From Pseudomonadota bacterium (GTDB taxonomy: Bacteria > Pseudomonadota > Alphaproteobacteria > Caulobacterales > Caulobacteraceae), in NCBI GenBank assembly GCA_021808285.1, contig JAKBBV010000004.1, positions 1 to 64,000 of the forward strand: 64,000 bases of DNA, written 5' to 3'. How positions within the stretch are numbered: the stretch's first letter is position 1; each line of letters opens with the position of its first letter. The position numbers were made by a program, and so were the translations under genes. Below, piece by piece: positions 46,801-53,981 of this stretch. Under the pieces are notes generated by a model that saw only the letters and a program-made list of their open reading frames with translations, searched no databases and was not told the DNA's origin.

Positions 46801-47028
46801 TCCTTCGCCTTTATCTTCGGCGTCGCGCCCCTGGCCTTCGCCGTCGGCGCCGGGGCGGAGATGCGCCGGGCCCTGGGCGTCGCGGTGTTCGCCGGGATGA
46901 TCGGCGTGACTGTGTTCGGCCTGATTTTCACCCCGGCCTTCTATGTGGTGTTCCGCAATCTCTCGGACCGTCTGCCCAAGCCGGCCGCGCGCAAGGCCGC
47001 CCCGGAGCGGCCGCTGGATGCGCCATGA
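43840..47028 (+). CDS. RND efflux pump permease (HAE-1 family)
   Basis: 1062-residue inner-membrane pump of the hydrophobe/amphiphile efflux-1 family. The N-terminus FFIDRPVFAAVVAIIITL is typical. Proton-relay Asp pair lies in GIVVDDAIVVVENIERHL (TM4) and the Lys in GLAAKNAILIVEF (TM10). Two large periplasmic loops follow TM1 and TM7, as in AcrB/MexB. Length matches the family (1030-1070). Substrates, such as drugs, solvents or bile-salt-like amphiphiles, cannot be read from sequence. It overlaps both neighbours by 4 bp (ATGA), in order adaptor-pump-channel. Confidence 0.96.
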   Translation: MKLSHFFIDRPVFAAVVAIIITLVGAIAYPTLPVGQYPEISPPTVTITASYPGADAETLANTVSDPIEESVNGVEQLLYMSSQSTGDGKLQITCTFALGSDPNVDQVLVENRVANATPLLPPEVQAVGVSVRKATPDFLLAVHMYSPDGSRDQQYIANYVGLHIKDEILRIYGVGDMVSRAARDFAMRIWIDPDKAAARGVTADDIVNALRSHNVQIAAGAVGQPPQRAGVSAYQLNVQAKGRLSTPEEFGNIVIKSDAQGRVTRVVDVARVELGAADYTTDAFLNDKPAVAFGVLQLPGSNAVQTERAIKAKMAELKKNFPPGLDYRIIYDPTDYVNASIQEVYKTLFEALVLVVIVVMVFLQSWRAAIIPVVAIPVSLIGTFAVMAAFGFSLNSLSLFGLVLAIGIVVDDAIVVVENIERHLREGRTPAEAAHLTMDEVGGALIAIALVLTAVFVPTAFIGGISGQFYKQFALTIATATVFSLIVSLTLSPALAALLMKPHLEPHAAAPTWKSAPLARFGLLFNTAFDRLSGGYSRFIHRVVRVLAVMLVLYAGLLALTGWRLADTPRGFIPDQDQGNIIVAGSLPPGASLARTDQVAQEIIRSMLKEPGILAGSVYAGVDPTTQTTASNGIQIYLIFQSFAWRQAHHITYRDLLRRLRARAATFTDADVRIIEQPPVRGLSVTGGFKMIVEDQAGGSLQRLEQAANAVAAAANKDPVIDRAFVTFNTKTPRIFADIDRLKAEMLGVPDSAVFDTLQVYLGSEFVNDFNLFNRTFQVYAQADQRFRQDPAQIGTFQTRSTSGAMTPLGSVITVHRTTGPYRVLRYNLYQAAEVQGGVRQGYSSGQGLAEMEKIARRVLPPGYGFEWTELSYQEKLAGNTGLLVFGLAVVFVYLVLAALYESVTLPLSVILIVPMCILAAMIGVNIWGLDNSILTQVGLVVLVGLAAKNAILIVEFARQGELELGHERHEAAAEAGRTRLRPILMTSFAFIFGVAPLAFAVGAGAEMRRALGVAVFAGMIGVTVFGLIFTPAFYVVFRNLSDRLPKPAARKAAPERPLDAP

Positions 47029-48458
47029 GGGCCTTGTCGCGCCTGGGACTGATCCTCTTGACCACAGCGGCGGCGGGTTGCGTGGTCGGCCCCCGCTATC
47101 GCGCGCCCGGAGCGCCCGCCTCCGCCCGCGGCGCGTTCCAGACTCCGGCCCCGAATGTCGCCGCCTCGCAGCCCCTGCCGGCCCGCTGGTGGCGGCTCTA
47201 TGATGACGCCCGTCTCGATGCCCTGGTCGAGCAGGCCCTGACCGAGAACGCGGATCTTAAGACCGCGCAGTCGAACCTGCTCTATGCTCAGGCGGTGCTG
47301 CGGGAGGCCGAGGATGGGCGATATCCGGGAACCACTCTCACCAGCCAGGCCAGTTTCGGCAAGGCCTTCCTGCCCACCAAGCTGCTGACCACGCCGCGCA
47401 CCTACGAACTGGCCGGGTTCAGCGCCTCCTATCAGGTGGATCTCTTCGGCCGTCTGACCCAGACCATCCGCGCCGCCCGGGCCGACGCGGAAGCGGCGGC
47501 GGCGACGCGCGACCTTGTCCGCGTCACCGTGGCGGCGGCGACGGCCAGCGCCTACGCCAATGCCTGCGGCTATGGCGAACAGATCGCCGCCGCACGCGAG
47601 TCCCTGGCCATCGTTCAGCACGACTACGACCTCACGGTCTCACAGCGCGACGCCGGAGCGCTGTCGGATGTCGATGTGGACCGCGAACGCGTCCTGCTGG
47701 AGCAGACCCGCGCCGCGATCCCGCCGCTCGAAGGGGCCAAGCGGGCGCAGATCTATGTGCTGACGGCGCTGATCGGCGAGACCCCCGATCACGCCCCGGC
47801 CGCGGCGGTTGCCTGCGCCGCCCCCCCCAGGCTCGATCGCCCCCTGCCGGTGGGCGACGGCGCCGCCCTCATCAAGCGGCGTCCGGACGTGCGCGCCGCC
47901 GAACGTCAGCTGGCCGCCGCCACCGCCGATATCGGCGTCGCCACCGCGGCTCTCTATCCCTCGATCACGCTTGGAGGCGCCTACAATACCGGCGCCGCGA
48001 CCCCCGCCGGCCTCGGCCGCGTCGCCAACACGCTTTACAATATCGGCCCATTGGTGAGCTGGAATGTGCCCAACCTGCTGATCGCGCGGGACCACATCCG
48101 CGAAGCCAACGCCGAGGCCCAGGGGGCCCTGGCCAATTTCGACTCCACGGTGCTCAAGGCGCTCAGCGAAACCGAGCAGGCCCTGTCGGTCTATGAGGCC
48201 GAGCTGGCCCATCACAAGGCCCTGGTCGCCGCCCAGGTCGCGGCCCAGGCTGTCCTGAAGCCTTCGAATGTCCAGTTCCGCGCCGGATCGTACAGCCTCA
48301 TCGACTTTCTGAATGTGCAGGCGAGCGCGGTCAGCGCCAATCAGGCCGTCGCAGCCTCGGATCAGGCCCTGGCCGCCGACCAGATCGTCGTCTTCCAGGC
48401 CCTGGGCGGGGGCTGGGAGGAGGCCCCGCCCGTCACGCCGCCGCCGCCGCCCCGCTGA
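47025..48458 (+). CDS. Efflux outer-membrane channel lipoprotein (NodT/OprM-type)
   Basis: 477-residue outer-membrane efflux protein. The lipobox AAAGC gives an acylated Cys19. Two OEP repeats are seen: WWRLYDDARLDALVEQALTEN at the first, RRPDVRAAERQLAAATADIGVATAALYPSITLGGAY-like start of the second (quoted in part: RRPDVRAAERQL and LYPSITLGGAY), and GSYSLIDFLNVQ near the end. It is the third gene of the tripartite operon, overlapping the pump gene by four bases. Residues after about 470 are Pro-rich. Confidence 0.95.
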   Translation: MRALSRLGLILLTTAAAGCVVGPRYRAPGAPASARGAFQTPAPNVAASQPLPARWWRLYDDARLDALVEQALTENADLKTAQSNLLYAQAVLREAEDGRYPGTTLTSQASFGKAFLPTKLLTTPRTYELAGFSASYQVDLFGRLTQTIRAARADAEAAAATRDLVRVTVAAATASAYANACGYGEQIAAARESLAIVQHDYDLTVSQRDAGALSDVDVDRERVLLEQTRAAIPPLEGAKRAQIYVLTALIGETPDHAPAAAVACAAPPRLDRPLPVGDGAALIKRRPDVRAAERQLAAATADIGVATAALYPSITLGGAYNTGAATPAGLGRVANTLYNIGPLVSWNVPNLLIARDHIREANAEAQGALANFDSTVLKALSETEQALSVYEAELAHHKALVAAQVAAQAVLKPSNVQFRAGSYSLIDFLNVQASAVSANQAVAASDQALAADQIVVFQALGGGWEEAPPVTPPPPPR

Positions 48459-48499
48459 ATCTTCGCACGTCCTCGCGCTCGCTGTCCGCCTGATGTCGT

Positions 48500-48532
48500 C
48501 CCGTTGACGGGTCGAAGACGTGTGCGGCTATC
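48500..48532 (+). promoter_or_regulatory. Candidate promoter of the XRE-2TM gene
   Basis: TTGACG at 48504-48509 and GCTATC at 48527-48532 are 17 bp apart, a good promoter layout. The -35 sits in a small inverted repeat, CCCGT-TG-ACGGG (48500-48511). It gives a leader of about 35 nt before the ATG at 48577 and separates this gene from the RND operon. Confidence 0.45.
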
Positions 48533-48576
48533 TTCGCCGCGGTCTATGTCCGGCGTCGAAGACGAAGGGACCTCGC

Positions 48577-49059
48577 ATGCGAATTCAGAAGCTCCGGCTT
48601 CAGCGCGGATGGTCGCAGGAACAGCTCGCCGAGGTGAGCGGTTTGAGCGCCCGAACCGTTCAGCGGATCGAGAAGGGCCAGGTGGCCAGTCTCGAAACCC
48701 TCAAGGCGCTGGCCGCGGCGTTCGAGGTCGACCTCGCCCAGATCCAGGAGCCCGACATGACGCCCGCCGCCCCCCCAAACGTCTCCGCCTCCGCCGGCTT
48801 GGACGCCGAAGAAGCCCTCGCCTTCGCCCATGTGCGCAAGGTGCGCGGCTTCTATCTGCACCTTGTCCAGTATGGGATCGTGGTCGGCTTTCTGGCCGTC
48901 CTCAACCTTGCGACCTCGCCGCGCTATCTTTGGTTCCTGTGGGTCGTGTTCGGCTGGGGCGTCGGGGTGATGGCCCACGCCATGAGCCTTTGGACCCCGT
49001 TCTTTGGCGGCGACTGGGAAAAGCGCCAGGTGGAGAAGCGCCTCGGCCGCAAGCTCTGA
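48577..49059 (+). CDS. XRE-family regulator with two membrane segments (2TM domain)
   Basis: 160-residue protein. Residues 3-58 form a Cro/CI-type helix-turn-helix (LRLQRGWSQEQLAEVSGLSARTVQRIE; shown in part LRLQRGWSQEQLAE). After a Pro/Ala linker, a short 2TM domain follows: FYLHLVQYGIVVGFLAVLNL and LWFLWVVFGWGVGVMAHAM (second as WFLWVVFGWGVGVMAHA). This is a membrane-bound DNA-binding protein, a known domain combination with no well-studied role. AAGGGA precedes the ATG. It has its own promoter but lies 3' of the efflux operon and 5' of the ArsR gene. Confidence 0.88.
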   Translation: MRIQKLRLQRGWSQEQLAEVSGLSARTVQRIEKGQVASLETLKALAAAFEVDLAQIQEPDMTPAAPPNVSASAGLDAEEALAFAHVRKVRGFYLHLVQYGIVVGFLAVLNLATSPRYLWFLWVVFGWGVGVMAHAMSLWTPFFGGDWEKRQVEKRLGRKL

Positions 49060-49115
49060 GCGGACGCGCGGCGCCGGATCACTGAAGGGATTGCTAAACT
49101 GTTGGCGGCGGAGTA

Positions 49116-49133
49116 GTTAGGCAAATGCTTAAC
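49116..49133. promoter_or_regulatory. Operator-like dyad over the ArsR start codon
   Basis: GTTAGGCAA and ATGCTTAAC are inverted repeats matching at 7 of 9 positions; the ATG of the arsR-type gene is the first three bases of the second arm. ArsR-family repressors commonly bind such 5'-end dyads to control themselves. A weak TTGCTA (49091) - 17 bp - TAGTTA (49114) promoter would place the transcription start at the ATG. Confidence 0.45.
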
Positions 49134-49463
49134 CAAACGCCTCCGCTCGATCGCGTCTTCCACGCCCTGGCCGATCCCAGCCGCCTCGCCATGGTGGAGC
49201 GCCTGGGTCAGGGGCCGGCCCCGGTGAGCGAACTGGCCCAACCGCTGAGCATGTCGCTCCCGGCCGTGCTCCAGCACCTGGGAGTCCTGGAAGCCGCCGG
49301 CCTGATCCGATCGCACAAACAGGGCCGGGTCCGGATCTGCGCGCTGGAGATCCAGACGCTGGGCCGGCTCGACGCCTGGCTGGCGGCCCAGAAGTCGGAA
49401 TGGGAGCGCCGCCTCGACCGCCTGGGCGACTATCTGGACGCCATCGCCCGCTCCGACGCCTGA
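49125..49463 (+). CDS. ArsR family transcriptional regulator (paired with AHSA1)
   Basis: 112-residue winged-helix regulator. It covers almost the entire family domain: RVFHALADPSRLAMVERLGQ, SELAQPLSMSLPAVLQHLGVLE (recognition helix) and GLIRSHKQGRVRI (wing). It lacks the metal-binding ELCVCDL cysteines of metal-sensing ArsR proteins, and is of the small SRPBCC-linked type. The downstream AHSA1-type gene starts 30 bp after its stop, a common ArsR-AHSA1 pairing. A leaderless message is possible. Confidence 0.92.
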   Translation: MLNQTPPLDRVFHALADPSRLAMVERLGQGPAPVSELAQPLSMSLPAVLQHLGVLEAAGLIRSHKQGRVRICALEIQTLGRLDAWLAAQKSEWERRLDRLGDYLDAIARSDA

Positions 49464-49493
49464 TCCCATCCCGTTGATTTGAGGACGCCCCCC

Positions 49494-50447
49494 ATGACCC
49501 CGCCTGCCGACGCCCCTCCGACTCTGCGCTTCACCCGCGATTTTCATGCGCCGCCGGAGCTGGTGTTCCGGGCGTGGACGCGGGCCGAGCACGTCTGCCG
49601 GTGGTTCGCCCCCGAGCCCCTCACCGTCCCCGAGGCCAAGATCGAGGCGCGGGTCGGCGGGGCCTGGAACGTCACCATGCGGATGCCCGGCGGCGAGCTT
49701 CACCGCATGGAGGGCGAGGTGCTGGAGATCGCGCCGCCCCATCGCCTGGCAATCCGCATGCGCATCTTTGATGACGCGGGCGCGACCCTGTTCACGGCCC
49801 ACACCACCGCGCAGTTCCGACACGGCCCCTCCGGCGGCACGCGCCTGGACATCGAGCAGACCTATGACCTTATCGACCTCGAACGCGCCGCGCCGATGGT
49901 CGGCGGGGCCGAGGCGGGATGGCGCTCCTCTCTGGACAATCTCGGCCGCGAGGTCGCGCGGCTCCTGGCCGAGGTCCAGCCGGCCGCCCCGGTCGTCCAT
50001 GGCGCCTTCACCGTGGCCCGCACCTACGCCCACCCGCCGGAGCGGCTCTGGCGGGCCCTGACCGAAACCGAGGCCAAGGCGCGCTGGTTCGCTGGCCCGG
50101 GCTCCGGCTTCGAGACGCTGGAGCGATCCCTGGACCTGCGCCAAGGCGGCGAGGAAACGGTGACGGGGCGCTGGGCCGACGGCACGGTGACCCGGTATCG
50201 CGCGACCTATTTCGATATCACGCCGCGATCACGGCTGGTCTACGCCTATGAGCTGAGCCTGAACGGCCGGAAGATCTCGGTGTCTCTGGCGACCGTGGAG
50301 ATCACCGCGGAGGGGGCGGGAACGCGCCTTTCCATCACGGAGCAGGGGGCCTTTCTCGACGGCTACGAGGACGGCGGCGCGCGCGAGCAGGGCACGGCGG
50401 GCCTTCTTGAGACCCTGGCGGCGTCGCTCGACGAAGAGGGCGAATGA
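49494..50447 (+). CDS. Tandem double AHSA1/SRPBCC domain protein
   Basis: 317-residue protein with two Aha1-homology (START-like) domains in tandem. Domain one, about 8-160, begins TRDFHAPPELVFRAWTRAEH; domain two, about 172-315, begins TVARTYAHPPERLWRALTETE and has the same order (WFAGP versus WFAPE; LEITAEGAGT-type segment near the end). Single-domain versions are about 150 residues, so this is a fused duplication. Such proteins bind hydrophobic small molecules and are paired with ArsR genes; the ligand is unknown. I start at ATG 49494, with GAGGACG upstream; a TTG at 49479 is alternative. Confidence 0.87.
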   Translation: MTPPADAPPTLRFTRDFHAPPELVFRAWTRAEHVCRWFAPEPLTVPEAKIEARVGGAWNVTMRMPGGELHRMEGEVLEIAPPHRLAIRMRIFDDAGATLFTAHTTAQFRHGPSGGTRLDIEQTYDLIDLERAAPMVGGAEAGWRSSLDNLGREVARLLAEVQPAAPVVHGAFTVARTYAHPPERLWRALTETEAKARWFAGPGSGFETLERSLDLRQGGEETVTGRWADGTVTRYRATYFDITPRSRLVYAYELSLNGRKISVSLATVEITAEGAGTRLSITEQGAFLDGYEDGGAREQGTAGLLETLAASLDEEGE

Positions 50448-50453
50448 CGAGCT

Positions 50454-50550
50454 GACGGACTCGTTTTCGCCCGTCGCCGTTCGCTCCAGAGTCAAGCGCT
50501 CATGCGCCGCTTGGCCGTCCAGACAGTCGGCACCTGGTCGGACGGCGCTC
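50454..50550. repeat. Dispersed intergenic repeat, copy A
   Basis: About 97 bp that aligns without gaps over its 75-bp right part to copy B (51504-51599) with about 54 identities by hand count, and less well on its left part. It lies between the convergent AHSA1 gene and SDR gene, where the two stops are 111 bp apart. On the minus strand all three copies read as a similar short tail, ...TVW-x2-(K/R)RR...A-stop in A and B, which hints at a shared origin. Nature unknown. Confidence 0.5.
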
Positions 50551-50558
50551 CCGCCCCC

Positions 50559-51449
50559 CTACTCGGCGGCGACGCTTGGGGGGGTATAGCCGGCCTTCTG
50601 CAGCTCCAGGCGACTTTGGGCCCAGCCCTGCTCAGGGACGGTCTCGCCGGTGCGGTCGGCGAGCTCGGCCCAGCGCGCCAGCAGGGCCTCGGCCGAGGGC
50701 GGTTCGCCGTCGAGATGAATGCCCTGGGTGAGGGTGAGGTGGGCCAGTTCGAAGCCGCCGGCGCCGGCGCAGACAATGGCGCGCGTCGGGGCCTCTTCCG
50801 ACGCCAGGGCCAGGACGGCCGGGCTCACCAGCTCGGGGCGGAGGCGTTCAAGCTGCTCCCTCGGCAGGATGCCCTCCATCATCTGCGTCGCCGCCGTGGG
50901 GGCCAGACAGTTAACGCGAATGCCGTACTTCGCGCCTTCCAGGGCCAGGGTCTGCATCAGCCCCACCAGAGCCAGCTTGGCGGCGCCGTAGTTGGACTGG
51001 CCGAAGTTTCCATAAAGACCCGAGGAGGAGGTGGTCATGATGATGCGGCCATAGGCCTGCTCGCGCATGGGCTCCCAGACCGCCTTGGTGCAATTGGCCG
51101 CGCCCATCAGATGGACATCCACCACGAGGCGGAAGTCGTCGAGGGTCATCTTGGCGAAGGTGCGGTCGCGCAGGATCCCGGCGTTATTGACCAGGATATC
51201 GACCCGGCCCCAGGTCCCCAGGGTCTCCTCGACGATCTCGCCCATTCTGGTCTCGTCGGTGACCGAGCCCAGGGCCGCGCGCGCCTTGCCTCCGGCGGCG
51301 CGAATCTCGTCCGCCACGGTCTCCGCCGCCGGTCCAAGATCATTCACCACCACCCTGGCGCCGCGTTCGGCCAGAAGCCGCGCATGAGCCCGGCCAAGGC
51401 CTCCGCCCGCGCCCGTGACCATGGCCACGCGTCCCGTCAGATCAATCAC
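50559..51449 (-). CDS. SDR family oxidoreductase (MFE-2-like 3-hydroxyacyl-CoA dehydrogenase type)
   Basis: 296-residue short-chain dehydrogenase. The GTG at 51449 has AGGAGG five bases upstream, so I prefer it over ATG 51488. Motifs: VTGAGGGLGRAHARLLAERG (glycine-rich loop), NNAGILRD, SSSGLYGNFGQSNYGAAK (Ser and Tyr-x3-Lys). The Gly-Arg-Ala-His after the glycine loop and the longer C-terminus match the (3R)-hydroxyacyl-CoA dehydrogenase part of peroxisomal multifunctional enzyme 2 and its bacterial relatives used in steroid and fatty-acyl breakdown. It is divergent from the TonB receptor, close to an acyl-CoA ligase gene, and flanked by repeat copies A and B. Confidence 0.88.
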   Translation of the reverse strand: MIDLTGRVAMVTGAGGGLGRAHARLLAERGARVVVNDLGPAAETVADEIRAAGGKARAALGSVTDETRMGEIVEETLGTWGRVDILVNNAGILRDRTFAKMTLDDFRLVVDVHLMGAANCTKAVWEPMREQAYGRIIMTTSSSGLYGNFGQSNYGAAKLALVGLMQTLALEGAKYGIRVNCLAPTAATQMMEGILPREQLERLRPELVSPAVLALASEEAPTRAIVCAGAGGFELAHLTLTQGIHLDGEPPSAEALLARWAELADRTGETVPEQGWAQSRLELQKAGYTPPSVAAE

Positions 51450-51503
51450 CCAAACCTCCTGCAAGCCCCAGCGGACAGGCGCCGCCAAAGCGGTTCGCGC
51501 ACG

Positions 51504-51599
51504 GACGGAATCGCGAGATCGACCCCCGTCCGCTCTGGAGTCACGCGTCCGCGCGCCGTCTCACCGCCCAGACCGTTCCCATCTGGTCGAACAGCGCTC
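51504..51599. repeat. Dispersed intergenic repeat, copy B
   Basis: About 96 bp between the SDR start and the TonB receptor. It aligns to copy A over 75 bp at about 72% identity and to copy C over 66 bp at about 77% (51 of 66) by hand count, with no gaps. Same orientation as the other copies on the plus strand. Contains the core CACGCGTCCGCGCGCCGTC. Confidence 0.55.
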
Positions 51600-51645
51600 T
51601 AACCGGTCGGTCGCGAGTCCGTCAAGATTTTCGCTCTTACAAGAA

Positions 51646-51680
51646 TGAGTATTGACAGGAGAGCGAAGACAAGCGAGCTA
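51646..51680 (+). promoter_or_regulatory. Candidate promoter region of TonB receptor 2, with shared TGAGTATTGAC
   Basis: TGAGTATTGAC at 51646-51656 contains a TTGACA -35 (51652-51657). The same 11-mer occurs upstream of the MFS gene on the minus strand (59506-59516). A CTAAAC sequence at 51678-51683 could be the -10 but the spacing (20 bp) is long. The remaining leader of this 282-bp gap holds repeat copy B and a strong GGGGAGGAACC ribosome-binding site before the ATG at 51732. Confidence 0.35.
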
Positions 51681-51731
51681 AACCCCACGCGCCGCAGAGC
51701 GCTGAAGTGATTTTGGGCATGGGGAGGAACC

Positions 51732-53903
51732 ATGAAACTGCACGCCGCATGGCTTGGCGCGTCCGCGCTGGCCCTCAGCTGGGCCGCCGCCGCCCACGCC
51801 GAATCCGACGTCACGAACGGCGGCGCGCCCGCCGCCACCACGGTTCAGGAGGTGGTCATCACCGCCGAGCGCCGGACCGAGAACCTGCAGAAGACGGCCA
51901 TCGCCGCCACGGTTCTGACCCAGAACGATCTGACCAAGAACGGCATCTTCACCGTCGATCAGCTGCAGTTCTTCAGCCCCTCCGTGACCGTGGACGACTT
52001 CGGCCAGGGCAACGATTTCGAGATCCGCGGCATCGGCAAGGGTGAGCACAACACCCAGACCGGCACCGGCGTCGTCACCTATCGCGACGGGGTCGCCACC
52101 TTCCCAGGCTATTTCCAGGAGGAGCCGTTCTTCGACGAGGCCAATGTGGAGGTTCTGCGCGGTCCCCAGGGCACCTTCAGCGGCCAGAACGCCACCGGCG
52201 GGACGATCAACGTCACCAGCCAGGACCCGATCATCAACGGCGGCTACACCGGCTATGTCCTTGGCCACTTCGGCAATTACGATGACACCGGCGTCCAGGG
52301 CGCGGTCAATATGCCGATCAGCGATACCCTGGCCGCGCGCGTCGCCGTCTATACCGACTACCATAAGTCCTGGTACAATATCTCGGGACCCTACACGGGG
52401 AATCCCAATGTGAAGTGGGGCGCTCTTCGCTTTTCACTTCTGTGGAAGCCGAACGATTCCTGGACTGTGTCCTTCAAGACGGACTTCGATTATCTGGACA
52501 ACGGTGGCTACTTTGGCCCTCCGGCGACAGATTACAATCCAAACGACCTCTACAATATCAAGAACAACGCCCACACCTTCGCCCTGGATGATTTTTTCCG
52601 CTCGGTCCTGAAGGTCGACTATGTGAATCCGGACGGGATCACCTTCCGCTCCATCTCCGGCCTGCAGAAGGGGCGTTCGGCCTGGACCGGCGATATCGAC
52701 GGCACGGCCCTGCCCGCGCCGAACTACACGATCGACGAGGGCGTGGACGAGACCCTGTGGTCGCAGGAATTCAACATCATCTCGCCCAGCAACAAGCCCG
52801 TCACCTGGGTCGTGGGCGCCTTCTACCAGCACAATCTCTATAGCTTCCCCAATGGCGGTTTTGATATCGGCGTGCCCCCGGGCATCGTCGACGAGAACCT
52901 GCAGGGCGTGAACATGACCTACACGGCCGCGGTCTTCGGCCAATTGAGCTTCAACCTGCCCGACGGCTTCCAGTTCCAGTTGGGCGGCCGTTATTCCCAC
53001 TGGGGCACGACCAACCACGTGCTCTTCTATGTGCCTGAGTTCGATCTGAACTTCCCGCAGAACGAGAAGGAGTACGGCGACAACTTCACCGGCAAGGCGA
53101 CGCTCAACTGGAACATCAACGAGAACAACTTCCTCTACGCCTTCGTCGCCTCCGGCGCCCTGCCGGGCGGACTGAACACCGCGCTCTATTTTGGCGGCGG
53201 GGTCGTTCCTCCCCCCTTCGGCCAGGAATACGACCTGGACTACGAGGTGGGGTGGAAGTCGAGCCTGTTCGGCAACCACCTGCACACCCAGCTTGGCTTC
53301 TATTACAACAACTTCTCCAACTTCCAGGTGATCCTGCCGATCCCCAACGATCCGATCCAGGTGACCGAGCAGAACGATCCGAACCCGACCAAGATCTACG
53401 GCTTCGAGGCCTCGGCCCAGGCCGTGTTCGGCGACTTCTCCATGAACGCCGGGCTAGGTCTGCAGCACAGCAGCGTCGGCGCCTTCTATGCCGAGGACTC
53501 GCGGTTGCCGACGTCGGGGACCTGCAACCCCACCACCGGCGGGACGACGGCGGCCTGCATCAACCTCGCGGGACACCCGCAGACCTATGCGCCGAGCACC
53601 ACCTTCGACATCAGCGGCCAGTATGATTTCCACCTCAAGAGCGGGGATGTGCTGACCCCGGAGCTGAACTTCAGCCACATCTCCAGCCAGTGGGCGACGC
53701 TGTTCGACAACTATGCGGCGGGCGATTTCCTCGCCCCGCGCAATATTCTGGGCGCGTCTCTGGCCTGGAAGCACGGCCCCTATACGGCCACGCTCTATGG
53801 CACGAACCTCAACAACGACAAGTATGTCTCGGCCGTGCTCCTGCCGATCAAGATCGCCGGCGCGCCGCGCGAGTTCGGCGTCAGCCTCATGAGGACCTTC
53901 TAG
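51732..53903 (+). CDS. TonB-dependent receptor
   Basis: 723-residue outer-membrane receptor. Signal peptide about 1-25 (WLGASALALSWAAAAHA). TonB-box-like VQEVVITAERR follows; plug motifs DLTKNGIFTVDQLQ, FEIRGIGKGEH, VEVLRGPQGTFSGQNATGG; then the barrel with C-terminal Phe (LMRTF). It is of the FecA-like/steroid- or hydrophobic-substrate receptor branch common in sphingomonads; ligand unknown. GGGGAGGAACC precedes the start. A rho-independent terminator follows, then an acyl-CoA ligase, so uptake and activation of a lipid-like acid is a plausible reading. Confidence 0.92.
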   Translation: MKLHAAWLGASALALSWAAAAHAESDVTNGGAPAATTVQEVVITAERRTENLQKTAIAATVLTQNDLTKNGIFTVDQLQFFSPSVTVDDFGQGNDFEIRGIGKGEHNTQTGTGVVTYRDGVATFPGYFQEEPFFDEANVEVLRGPQGTFSGQNATGGTINVTSQDPIINGGYTGYVLGHFGNYDDTGVQGAVNMPISDTLAARVAVYTDYHKSWYNISGPYTGNPNVKWGALRFSLLWKPNDSWTVSFKTDFDYLDNGGYFGPPATDYNPNDLYNIKNNAHTFALDDFFRSVLKVDYVNPDGITFRSISGLQKGRSAWTGDIDGTALPAPNYTIDEGVDETLWSQEFNIISPSNKPVTWVVGAFYQHNLYSFPNGGFDIGVPPGIVDENLQGVNMTYTAAVFGQLSFNLPDGFQFQLGGRYSHWGTTNHVLFYVPEFDLNFPQNEKEYGDNFTGKATLNWNINENNFLYAFVASGALPGGLNTALYFGGGVVPPPFGQEYDLDYEVGWKSSLFGNHLHTQLGFYYNNFSNFQVILPIPNDPIQVTEQNDPNPTKIYGFEASAQAVFGDFSMNAGLGLQHSSVGAFYAEDSRLPTSGTCNPTTGGTTAACINLAGHPQTYAPSTTFDISGQYDFHLKSGDVLTPELNFSHISSQWATLFDNYAAGDFLAPRNILGASLAWKHGPYTATLYGTNLNNDKYVSAVLLPIKIAGAPREFGVSLMRTF

Positions 53904-53918
53904 ACCGTTGACCTCCTG

Positions 53919-53963
53919 GGCCGCCGCCGGCTTCGCGCCGGAGGCGGCCGCCTTTTTTCTTTT
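53919..53963 (+). terminator. Rho-independent terminator after TonB receptor 2
   Basis: GGCCGCC (53919-53925) pairs with GGCGGCC (53943-53949) and CCGGC (53927-53931) with GCCGG (53937-53941), around a TTCGC loop with one G-A mismatch. A run TTTTTTCTTTT follows at 53953-53963. This is the clearest intrinsic terminator in the window. Confidence 0.85.
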
Positions 53964-53981
53964 CCGACCGCGCGGACACGC

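Noticed and set aside
50492..50776. Short minus-strand frame ending in repeat copy A as a real small gene
   Set aside because: Its upstream part is a shadow of the SDR gene in another frame; only the tail is shared with copy B, so I treat it as a repeat.
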